From Petunia secreta (lineage: Eukaryota > Streptophyta > Magnoliopsida > Solanales > Solanaceae): a DNA stretch of 64,000 bases. The position numbers and the translations under genes are program-made. The stretch spans positions 33,117,501 to 33,181,500 of the forward strand of contig JARKIP010000005.1 in NCBI GenBank assembly GCA_029990175.1, given 5' to 3'. Below the pieces are notes generated by a model, which saw only the letters and a program-made list of their open reading frames with translations, was not told the origin of the DNA and searched no databases. Below, in pieces: positions 28,857 to 38,284 of the stretch. Within the stretch, counting starts at the first letter, position 1; each line of letters opens with the position of its first letter.

Positions 28857-31697
28857 ATGGCTTCGGATGACGATTATGGAGGGTATGACTCATGCGGAGA
28901 TGATGGAGACTATGGTTCCTATAATGGTGATGATGGGTATTGCTATGACGATTTGGGGAACCAAGGCTCATATGATGATGAAGCGGGTCACTATGTTGAT
29001 TATGAAGATGAAGAAGGCTATGGGGCTTGCGAAGATGAATGTGAAGAATCTTATGCTCCAAGTCAAGAATATGAAGATGGTGACGCTTCAAGGTATGATG
29101 ATCCTACTTACTCTTCTTGTGATGAATTTGAACATGATGATAGTGACGTAGAGAGAATTGGTGATGAGGTTGATTATGAGAATTGTTCATTTGCATCTTC
29201 TCTTGATGTTGCTTGTGGGGGGCAAGGGAGTAGTAGAGGTCCTTCCATTAGTATGGGAGGAGGTGGTGGTTGTTCCATGGGAAATGGGAGGTTTGCATCT
29301 TCTAGTTCCCATGTGAATAGTGGAAGGAGAAATGGTATTGCTCTTGCCGTTACGGGGGTGCATTGCTCTAGTAGTGGTGGTAGGAGTGGTACTATGGGCT
29401 ATGGAACCAAGGCGAGAGGCAATTATAGGTTCCGTAGTGGTATTTCTTCCCCTACTTTCAACAACACTTCTAATGTTGGAAGAGTGACGGGAAGTGGAGG
29501 GTGTTCTAGTGGTGTTGCCACTAGTGGAGGGATAAGGAGGACCCAACTTGGGGGTGATGATTTTCTTGGACTTGATCCTATACAAGACATGTGTGAGTGT
29601 AGGTTCATTTTTGAGGTGAATGGTAGAGGAGGATGCTTGCTCAAGGTTAGTGAAGCCTATGCCAATTTTGTTAATGTCTCTTGGGTTAATAAACTAAAGA
29701 TACCATGCTACAAATTGAAATATCCTTATGAGTATCAAGGAGTTTGGATTACTAGTGAAGCTCGGGTACTCATATCTCAAGGGAGTTACAAGGAATATAT
29801 TTGGTGTGATGTGTGTCCCATGGAGCATTATGGTGTTTGGCTAGGACAACCGTGGTTGCAAGGTAAGGGGGTGCGGTATGATATCGTGAAGGATGTGTAC
29901 AAAGTGAGCAAGGGGCAAAGAACTTATGACATTGAACCTTGCCGGGCAAAGTTTAAGTTCTATCCTAGTACATTCTCTTGGCCTATGAAAAGGGGAAAGG
30001 AGCAAGTATCTCAATCCAAGGATGCAAGAAAGCAAACTAAAAGTCCTACAATCACAAGCAACAGTGGGACTAGTGCAAGAAAAGAGTTGACAATTGTCGA
30101 CAAGGTGAACCCCAAATCACAAGCTCCAAAGCCAAGTGGTTCACCTACCAAGAAGAAAGAGACATCAAGTGATGAGTCTCTTAGTCCTAGATTCCGGGTT
30201 GATGTTAAAAGTCCACCTACTCCGGCTATGGGTATTCTTGGGCCTCGTCCCAACTCACCCGAATTTGAGAGACAAAAGATTGAGAGGAGTAAGGGAGTGA
30301 CCGGTGACATTCCTCGAGCGGAAAAAGGAGAGGATGTGTTGAGTGATGTGAGTGGGATGTCACCACCCGAATCTACACCTAACCTTGAAAAGAAAATGAG
30401 GGAAAAGAAAGAGGGGAAAAAGAGTGAGGACACCCCTTATTCTAACCTTAACCCTTTATCTTTTTCTTCTACTTGTGTGAATGCTTGTGTAGGTACTCTT
30501 GGAGGCAAACTAATAGAGCCTCAATCACGTCCCAAGAAAGAAGGACAAGGTGGAGAAGATCTTCAATGTGAGCTTCAAAGTGGAGGAACTAGCCATGATA
30601 CTTCAAGTGCATTGAGTGAGCAAGATGGCCACTCAAAGGTAAGTGATAGTTCTTCCCTTGAACATGTTACTTCCTTGTCTTATGGTAGTGTTTGTAGTAA
30701 CTCAACACTAGTTGATGATTTGTATGATTACAATGTGTTTGCAACTAGTGTAGAGTCAAATGGTCAACATGTGTGTAATTGTGAACTATTAGTTGAGAGG
30801 TATGATAAGCCACGTCATGATGTGAGCTCGATATTCATTGAACCTCTCTCTAGTGAAGATTGTGTGGTTGACCCTATTTGTGACCCTTGTTATGACACCC
30901 CACCTATATTTGATAAAGGGGAAGATGAGTTGAATGAATGCCCTATTCTTACCCTTGATGAATTGCTTGATAATGGTGGACCTATGTGTTGTAGTGAGTT
31001 TGGTAGTGACCTTGAGGTGTCCCTAGTGAATGAGATGGATCGAATTGTTTTCGATAACTCCTCGGGAGAGAGTGAAGAACCTAGTCTTGATACTATGTTT
31101 TTGGGTGATCATGAATTTGAGGTGCATGCTTTTACATTTCCATTGTGTGAACATGATCTCATTTGTGGAAGCGAACTGTATCGGACTAGGATTGGTAATA
31201 GAATAGAACCTCCATGGTTTGAAAAATTAGACTCTATAGACGATCCATTGTTTGGAACTCCAAGCGGGATGAGTGGTCTTGATTTTGGTTGTGTTGAACC
31301 ATCTTCTAGTAGTCCTAACCTTCATTGTGTGGACTATGATGATGATGGGCCGATTTTGGAGACCTTCCTTTGGAGTTTGCCTAGTACGGGGGATTGTCTT
31401 GGAGTTGGATTTGGAGGTGAGGAAGTCACTCTTGATTTGTGTAAGAGTGCTTCCAAGAAGGGGAGTGGAGTATTTGATGTTAGTTGCCAATTGAACTATT
31501 TTGTTTACTCCACTCCACATGTTGATCACACCTTGGGTGTTGAGCATGCCAAAGCCGATGTGTTACATTGTGATAATGTTGACTTGAAGGTTTGGTGTGT
31601 TGCTCAAAAGCTTAGGGGTCATAGGGATTGCTATATCTTGCATGTTCCATGTCCTATTGATTTGTGTGTTCTTGTGTTGGGTGCACTTTCTTTGTGA
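28857..31697 (+). CDS. Element E large unknown protein (homologue of the C protein)
   Basis: 946-codon frame starting MASDDDYGG. Same layout as C's protein: acidic Tyr/Gly/Asp N-terminus, SISMGGGGGCSMG, degenerate protease-like region (LLKVSEAYANFVNVS where the DSG should be), the SPTKKKETSSDES linker, then the conserved C-terminal region (PRHDVSSIFIEPL, CYDTPPIFD, LYRTRIGN, KKGSGVFD). N-terminal half and acidic region differ much from C, yet the frame stays open, which argues for selection on the protein. The frame ends at 31697, but the conserved tail GIDAWLYHKSVFS continues in another frame from about 31670 to 31984, so a frameshift near the end has replaced the last ~40 residues. Function unknown. 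Confidence 0.8.
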   Translation: MASDDDYGGYDSCGDDGDYGSYNGDDGYCYDDLGNQGSYDDEAGHYVDYEDEEGYGACEDECEESYAPSQEYEDGDASRYDDPTYSSCDEFEHDDSDVERIGDEVDYENCSFASSLDVACGGQGSSRGPSISMGGGGGCSMGNGRFASSSSHVNSGRRNGIALAVTGVHCSSSGGRSGTMGYGTKARGNYRFRSGISSPTFNNTSNVGRVTGSGGCSSGVATSGGIRRTQLGGDDFLGLDPIQDMCECRFIFEVNGRGGCLLKVSEAYANFVNVSWVNKLKIPCYKLKYPYEYQGVWITSEARVLISQGSYKEYIWCDVCPMEHYGVWLGQPWLQGKGVRYDIVKDVYKVSKGQRTYDIEPCRAKFKFYPSTFSWPMKRGKEQVSQSKDARKQTKSPTITSNSGTSARKELTIVDKVNPKSQAPKPSGSPTKKKETSSDESLSPRFRVDVKSPPTPAMGILGPRPNSPEFERQKIERSKGVTGDIPRAEKGEDVLSDVSGMSPPESTPNLEKKMREKKEGKKSEDTPYSNLNPLSFSSTCVNACVGTLGGKLIEPQSRPKKEGQGGEDLQCELQSGGTSHDTSSALSEQDGHSKVSDSSSLEHVTSLSYGSVCSNSTLVDDLYDYNVFATSVESNGQHVCNCELLVERYDKPRHDVSSIFIEPLSSEDCVVDPICDPCYDTPPIFDKGEDELNECPILTLDELLDNGGPMCCSEFGSDLEVSLVNEMDRIVFDNSSGESEEPSLDTMFLGDHEFEVHAFTFPLCEHDLICGSELYRTRIGNRIEPPWFEKLDSIDDPLFGTPSGMSGLDFGCVEPSSSSPNLHCVDYDDDGPILETFLWSLPSTGDCLGVGFGGEEVTLDLCKSASKKGSGVFDVSCQLNYFVYSTPHVDHTLGVEHAKADVLHCDNVDLKVWCVAQKLRGHRDCYILHVPCPIDLCVLVLGALSL

Positions 31698-31854
31698 GTC
31701 AAGTACTTGTCGTTTCCTTGGGAGACATGAGCTTTTTCATTGGTATTGATGCTTGGCTCTATCACAAGAGTGTGTTTTCCCCACTTTTGGCACTAACCTA
31801 CTCTTGTAGTGGGAAGCTTTGTTTGTGCTTGTTTGAATGTAGGCTTGATGTTTT

Positions 31855-31890
31855 GATTTCGAGGACGAAATCATTTCAAGAAGGGGAGGA
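31855..31890 (+). promoter_or_regulatory. Element E inverted repeat and polypurine tract
   Basis: GATTTCGAGGACGAAATC at 31855-31872 and AGAAGGGGAGGA at 31879-31890 abutting the 3' LTR. Confidence 0.87.
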
Positions 31891-32668
31891 TGATCAGACC
31901 CAAATTGGAGCCAAAACGCCAACCATCAAGAGCCAAGGCTTGAGAGCACAAGGAGTACCATCAAGGCCTCCGGAAGCAACTTGAAGATCATGCTTTTGAG
32001 CACCATGGATGGAGGACCACTTGGGCTCCAAGGGGATCCACCCCAAGCTTATTTTGAGCCTCTTGCACAAGTTCCAGAAGGAGGCGGAGCGCCTCAAAAC
32101 TGAGGCGGAGCGCCTACCAAAAAGCAGAGAGCTGTACAGAAGGAGGCGGAGCGCCTCAACTGGAGGTGGAGCGCCTCAGCACAGGAGGCGGAGCGCCTCA
32201 ACCTGGAGGCGGAGCGCCTCTCCCTGTGAAGGCCTGCGGGATATTTTACTTCTTTTTGCAAGAACTTCCAACTATAGCCCTGCGTGGCCTTATTTGTTTT
32301 AACCCACTTTGGGGGTACTTTAGAACTTTTATTATGACTAACTGAAGCCTATAAATACTTCACTTAGCCTCATCAAACCTTGGTTAGTTAATGTTGAATT
32401 GAGAGAATAGAAGATAGAATAGGCTTGGCCATTCTTGTTGAAGCTCGGCTTCATGTATCTCTTACGTTGAATCCATGGTGGATCACCGCTAGTGTGAGTC
32501 CCGTTTAATGGTTCAAGTCTCGTCTCCCTTTTGAATCAATCTATGTGTTTTAGTTTGATTCATTCTTTTCTTCTATTTTCTGTCCTTCCCCATCCCTATT
32601 TCTTGGTTATCGTGTCTTAATTACTTCCGCCTCTACTTTACTTGCTTCCGCGATTTTGAGTCTTATCA
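31891..32668 (+). repeat. Element E 3' LTR
   Basis: 778 bp. Palindromes 32083-32222 are nearly all GGCGGAGCGCC. TATA-like CTATAAATAC at 32349-32358. Stem-loops include GAAGCTCGGCTTC, a variant of the C-type GAAGCCCGAGGCTTC. Confidence 0.93.
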
Positions 32669-33289
32669 GAACCATTGTGGATTGTTTACCACAGTTGAAA
32701 ACACCTCTTGCAAGCTTGAAAACTGAAATAAGTTGAATTTGGGTTGTTGTGTGTGCCAAAACTGCTGTTTTCTGTCGAGTTTCTGGTTCAGCTGAACAAA
32801 CCTGCGCGATCGCGCAAGGCCTCGCGCTATCGCGCCAATTCCGAATTATTGTTCATCGCGATCGCGCCCCTCTGCACGCGATCGCGAAGGGTACCAATTT
32901 CCAGAATTTCCTGAAGTTGGACAGAATGTTCGCAAAGGCGTCGTAACAGTTTCCAACCACCAAAACTCCCATAGCATCATCAAATATGGTGAGTTTCTAG
33001 ATCACAAACCAAAATTCATCCAATTCCGAATCCGTTTAGTGGCGATTCGATCTTTGAACATTTGATCGCGCCACTTCCGGTTAGTACTTTGAGGGTAACA
33101 CTTCTACCCAATTAGTACTAATCCCTCGTTCGATTAGGATACTCGTGCCTAGAAGGAGAGTAGATCTCAAAGAAGATTCGTAGTTAATTGTTTGGTTCAA
33201 GTGCGCACCAAATAGCTTGGCATTGATCGAGTCCCATTGAATCCACTCTTCCTGAAGAGCATTTGGTTCTTGTATTTTTGGTTTGATCG
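32669..33289 (+). other. Element F: leader fragment of a J-type element
   Basis: Matches J's leader 37510-38130 closely, including CGATCGCG palindromes at about 32806-32886. It is bounded by E on the left and G's LTR on the right. F's gag-pol is not in the window. No gene. Confidence 0.85.
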
Positions 33290-34122
33290 TGATAAGAATC
33301 AAAATGCGGAAAAGGTAAAAGATAAAAGCGAGACGTAACTCGTACGATAATCTCAAGTAGCAACGGAGAACTTGTACCGTTACACCCCGAGAGAATGACA
33401 AGAACACCTACACTAGGCAACTACCCTCGAGCTAACGTGAGCACGCAAGTAGAATGATCGGGGGGGGGGGGGGATTGGAATTCATCTAGATCCGGTAGAG
33501 GAAGAACAAGTCCCATCAAGGTTTCATTCATTCAATCAAAGAGTTCAACTCTCAACACAAGTGTTTGTTCAATCATCAAAGTTAGCTAATGATTTGAAGA
33601 GGCTAACTGAAGTATTTATAGGCTTCACTTAGGTCTAAATAAAAGGTCTAAAATACCCCCAAAGTGGGTTAAAACAAATAAGGCCACGCAGGGCTAAAGT
33701 TGGAAGTTCAAGCAAAAGTCATTAAAAATCCCGCATGTGGGTCACAGGGGTAGGCGGTCCGCCTAGTAGGGGGAGGCGGCCGCCTAGTGACTGGCAAGCC
33801 TCTGGATTTCCTGAGGCGCTCCGCCTCTTAAGCTGGGCGCTCCGCCTCCTGACTTCTACTTCTCTGGATTTTGGGAGGCGCCCCGCCTCAGCTGGGAGGT
33901 GCTCCGCCTTGATCTGAAGCCCCTTGAGATGTCTAATTTTGTGCCTCTTGAGCCTCACCAAGCGTCCTAGAGGATCCTCCATCCATGGCACACCAAAGCA
34001 TGGTCTTCAAGTTGCTCTCGGGGCCGCCTTCCATACCCTTCCATATCAAGTGAAGATGGGTATCTTGGATCAACTTGGCTTGACTCCGAGTGAAGGGTCT
34101 AGAGGGGGTTTGGGTCTTACAA
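33290..34122 (-). repeat. Element G 3' LTR
   Basis: 833 bp, very close to P's LTR (58299-59129). Its inner end reads TTACAA where P has TTATCA. It contains a run of 14 G at 33460-33473. Palindromes about 33751-33911. Confidence 0.9.
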
Positions 34123-35459
34123 TCCTCCGCTTCTTGAGAGGATTTCGTCCTCGAAATCGAAGCATCATCCACAACCTCTTCATCATCATTCACGACCTCT
34201 TCATTACCTACATCCAAAGGAACCAAGTCACAAACATTGAAAGTATTGGAAACTTGATACTCACTTGGCAAGTCGACCACATAGGCATTGTTGTTTATCT
34301 TCGAGAGCACTTGAAATGGTCCATCTCCCCGGGGTGCCAACTTCCCTTTCCTAAGGTTTGGAAACCTTTCTTTCCGGAAGTGCACCCAAACATAGTCACC
34401 CTTCTTGAGTTCCACCTTCTTGCGGCCTTTGTTTTTCTTGGAGGCAACCTTAGCATAAGCTTCCTCCAAGTTCTTCTGCGCCTTTGCATGGAGCTCAACC
34501 AAAGCCTTGGCTCTAGTTTTACCTTCAAAATTAACAACCATTTCCCTTGGCAAAGGGGTTAGATCAAGGGGAATCAAGGGGTTAAATCCATAAACACACT
34601 CGAATGGGGTCATGCCTATCATGCTATGCAATGTGCGATTGTAGGCAAACTCCATAAGAGGTAGGCGATCAATCCAAGTCCCGGCCTTCCCTCGGGTCAT
34701 GGCTCTAAGAAGAGCTCCCAAGGTTCGGTTTACCACTTCCGTTTGCCCATCGGTTTGCGGGTGGTGGGACGTGGAGAACAAGAGCTTGGTGCCTAAAGCA
34801 CCCCATAGACACCTCCAAAAATGACTTAGGAACTTAGTGTCCCTATCACTCACTATGGTTTGAGGCACACCATGCAACTTCAAAACATTTTCAATAAACA
34901 AAGTTGCCACATGTTGTGCATCATCACATTTCTTGCATGGAATGAAATGAGCCATTTTGGAGAACCTATCCACAACAACATAAATGCTATCATGGCCCCC
35001 TCTAGTCCTTGGTAATCCCATCACAAAATCCACTGAGATATCCAACCACGGACTAGTAGGCACGGGGAGAGGGGTATACAACCCATGAGGGTGGGCATTA
35101 GATTTGGCACGTTTGCAATCAAGGCAATTAGTGCAAAACTTCTCCACATGCACCCTCATCTTTGGCCAATAGAATTGTTCTTGAAGAATGGCCAAAGTCT
35201 TTCTTGTGCCAAAATGTCCCATGAGTCCCCCGCAATGCGCCTCATGCACAAGCAACTCTCTCCAAGAGGACTCCGGAATGCACACTCTACCATTTTTGAA
35301 GATATAACCATTAACCCATTGGTACTTGTCAACTCTCTCCCCTTTCTCTAGAGTGTCATGGACACTCTTTAGCTTTGGGTCATGAGCATACATCAATTTA
35401 ATGCTCTCAAAACCCATGAGCTTAGAGGTGAGAGTGGTGGCTAGAGCAAACTTTCTTGA
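33933..35459 (-). pseudogene. Element G pol fragment: integrase and C-terminus
   Basis: Open frame covering the end of RNase H (RKFALATTL), the integrase zinc module, D,D-E core (DFVMGLPRT, SDRDTKF, TDGQTEVVNRT), the GPF-type module and the LTR-encoded tail. Upstream RT and gag are missing: similarity stops abruptly at 35459, where H sequence begins. The polypurine tract at 34123-34134 carries a C-to-G change on the plus strand. Fragment, not functional alone. Confidence 0.9.
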
Positions 35460-35736
35460 AATATGAGTACGCGAGCCTCCTTAGAAACCCACACTCCATC
35501 ATACTCATAAGGATGCTCTAGCTTGTGGCATGGTATCCTAAGCCTATCAACCAAAGAGGTGCTAATACAATTGGCATCGGTACCACCAATCTTGAGCAAG
35601 TATCCTCCAATACCATCTACCTCAACAACGAACCTACATCTACCCAAGTGTTGTAGATTGGCACCCAAGTGAGAACTTGAATTCCCACAAGTGTCAACTC
35701 CGACAACTTGGGTCTTCCTTATTCCTCCACTAGTGG
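35460..35736 (-). pseudogene. Element H protein fragment: degenerate protease-like region
   Basis: Continues H's frame from 49053 on the far side of element I. It encodes the degenerate protease-like region (LLKIGGTDANCIS, HKLEHPYEYDGVW) almost identical to C and I, and stops at the 35459/35460 breakpoint. The rest of the H protein, its purine tract and 3' LTR are absent. Confidence 0.88.
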
Positions 35737-36236
35737 TGATGCAATGCAAAAATACGCGGAAGCAAACTATACGATAAATGAGCAGAAGCAAGTAAATTTG
35801 ATAACGAGATATCTAAGATATCGAGAAGTTCAAGACTAGGGAGGCAAGAATTAGAAGAAAGAACAGATAAACAATTCAAACGAGAATTTAATTATCCAAA
35901 GGGAGAAAGTGAAACTCGAACCTTACAAGGAATTCACACTAGCGATGAATCTCCATAGGTTCCAAGTCAACGAGATACATGAAGCCTCGGGCTTCAACAA
36001 GAAAGGCTCGGCCTTCTCTCAATTCTCTCTTCTCAAATGTTCATACCAGGTAAGTTATGAAATGAAAGACTAAGTGTGGCTTTTATAGTTTTCCCACACT
36101 CCTAAGTGAAATGACTAAAATGCCCATGGGATGGGTTAAGACATACAAGCCACTTAAGGGCAAAATAGGAATTACAACACAAAAACTAGTCTTGAAATGG
36201 CCCGGAACTAGGCGCCCCGCCTAGCCAAAAGAGGCG
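35737..36236 (-). repeat. Element I 3' LTR, outer segment
   Basis: Begins TGATGCAATGC like 48199. Interrupted within its palindrome cluster by J at AGGCG. Confidence 0.94.
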
Positions 36237-36990
36237 TGATGCAACCCAAATTGCATCGAGACCATTCACTCGAAGTCAAGCCAAGGATATACAAGACGCT
36301 CACCTACACTTGGTTTGGAGAGGCGTGGATGATACGAGCTCGGGAGAGGACTTAAAGACAATGAATGCATTGGAGCTCAATCCATGTGGAAACAGGGCAG
36401 GAAACAGTGCAAGAAGCAGGGGAGCAAAACAGGGCAAAAACAGGGGAAGTCTGCTGAGCTTACTGCCTAACGCTGGAATTTTGTTCTTCGCGATCGCGTG
36501 CATCACCTTCGCGATCGCGAAGAGTCTTCTTTTGTTCTTCGCCCTCGCGTTCTGTCTCGCGCGATCGCGCGCCTCAGCATTAAGTTCTCCACGCGATCGC
36601 ATATAATCTGACGCGATCGCGAAGGGAACTTAAAGAGCAGCGGACCAGAATCTTGTAAACATTGTATTGGGGTGTTATAAATACACCCCTACCTCATTTA
36701 TTGTCTTTTTACCTTACTTTGAACACAAAACATTAAATGAGCAATGCTCTTGAACCTTGTAACCCTTTTGGCTTGAAATCAATTGGATGAATCCAAGTTG
36801 TTCTTCAATCCGTCTTCGATCATTCTATTTGCTCGAGCCTCGTGACTCTTGAGGATAGTTGCATAGTGTTAGGTGATTCTTTCCAATCGTTTGGGGTGTA
36901 ACGGAACTAGTTCTTCGTTGCTACTCGAACTTTAGTGTAAGTCTCGTCTCGCTTTTATCTTTTATCGCTTTCGTATTTTCGATTGCATCA
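36237..36990 (+). repeat. Element J 5' LTR
   Basis: 754 bp. GCGATCGCG-type palindromes 36489-36628. Stem-loop 36900-36919. Followed by the PBS two bases on. Confidence 0.95.
36676..36684 (+). promoter_or_regulatory. Element J LTR TATA-like box
   Basis: TATAAATAC about 50 bp after the last CGATCGCG palindrome; 3' LTR copy at 43531-43539. Confidence 0.65.
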
Positions 36991-36992
36991 GT

Positions 36993-37004
36993 TGGTATCA
37001 GAGC
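36993..37004 (+). promoter_or_regulatory. Element J primer-binding site (tRNA-iMet)
   Basis: TGGTATCAGAGC two bases after the LTR. Confidence 0.92.
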
Positions 37005-38284
37005 AAGGCTAGGGTTGCGTTCTTACGAGCCCTCGTCCTACTCTTCGTGCTTGTCATCTTTGTTCCGCATTTATTTTCGTGTTCTTGTTCTTGTTATATT
37101 GAAAAAGAAGAAAAAAATTCAAAAACTCAAAAACCCAAAATTTGAAGGAAATCGCTTGTTGTTACGATTTTGTTGGTTTTGATTATCGGGGATTGTTTGT
37201 TTACGTGAACCCGACAATTGGGTACCAACAAAACGCGTTTTGGGGTTGAAAATCAAAGGTTGAAAAATTTGAACCCTAGGTTGGGTATTTTGCAAAATTT
37301 GCCAAAAACTTGTTTGATGTTATGATTTTGTGGTTGTTTGGTATCGGGGATTATTCCTTATAGTTACCCCGTCATTTTGATACCATCATAACATCATTTG
37401 GAGTATTGTAGTGAAAATCGAAATTTTGAACTTTGAAGGTTTTGAAAAGTTGAAGAACTTGACCCAAAATCATTGAAAAACAAGTTGTTAAATGGTTGTT
37501 TTTGTGTTAGAACCATTGTGGGTTGTTTACCACAGTTGAAAACACCTTTTGCAAGCTTGAAAACTGAAAAGGTTGAATTTGGGTTATTGTGTGTGCCAAA
37601 ACTGCTGTTTTTCTGTCGAGTTTCTGGTTCAGCTGAACAAACCTGCGCGATCGCGCAAGGTCTCGCGCTATCGCGCCATTTCTGAAATATTGTTCATCGC
37701 GATCGCGCCCCTCTGCACGCGATCGCGAAGGGTACCAATTTCCAGAATTTCCTGAAGTTGGACAGAATGTTCGCAAAGGCGTCGTAACAGTTTCCGGCCA
37801 CCAAAACTCCCATAGCATCATCAAATATGGTGAGTTTCTAGATCACAAACCAAAATTCATCCAATTCCGAATCCGTTTAGTGGCGATTCGATCTTTGAAC
37901 ATTTGATCGCGCCACTTCCGGTTAGTACTTTGAGGGTAACACTTCTACCCAATTAGTACTAATCCCTCATTCGACTAGGATACTCGTGCCTAGAAGGAGA
38001 GTAGATTTCAAAGAAGATTCGTAGTTAATTGTTTGGATCAAGTGCGCACCAAATAGCTTGGCATTGATCGAGTCCCATTGAATCCACTCTTCCCGAAGAG
38101 CATTTGGTTCTTGTATTTTGGTTTGATCATTGAGGAGGTTGCGCAACTACGAGGAGGCCATTGATTTCAAGTTGTGTGAAACCAACCCCAAGCTTGAGTG
38201 AACCCGAGCGACAAACAAAAGTGAGGGAGTGAGTGAGGGCTTTTACTCTAATCTTCCTTTCTTGTTTTTGATTGTTGTAGGTAC
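37005..38284 (+). other. Element J leader with CGATCGCG palindromes
   Basis: No supported gene. GCGATCGCG-type units at about 37645-37728 repeat the LTR motif. GTGAGGGAG near 38222 and TTGTTGTAGGTAC directly before the ATG match other gag leaders. Confidence 0.78.

Larger units (their letters stand above)
1..32668 (+). mobile_element. Element E: non-autonomous Ty3/gypsy-type LTR element, interrupted by element B
   Basis: Own sequence is 1-1289 plus 28739-32668; element B fills the gap and duplicated TGCGG (1285-1289 and 28734-28738). The 5' LTR is cut by the window edge. It has an initiator-Met PBS, a long leader, one ~946-codon frame without RT or integrase, a purine tract and a 778-bp 3' LTR. 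E itself lies in the leader of a J-type element (F): the flank after 32668 begins GAACC and matches J's leader from about 37510. Confidence 0.9.
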
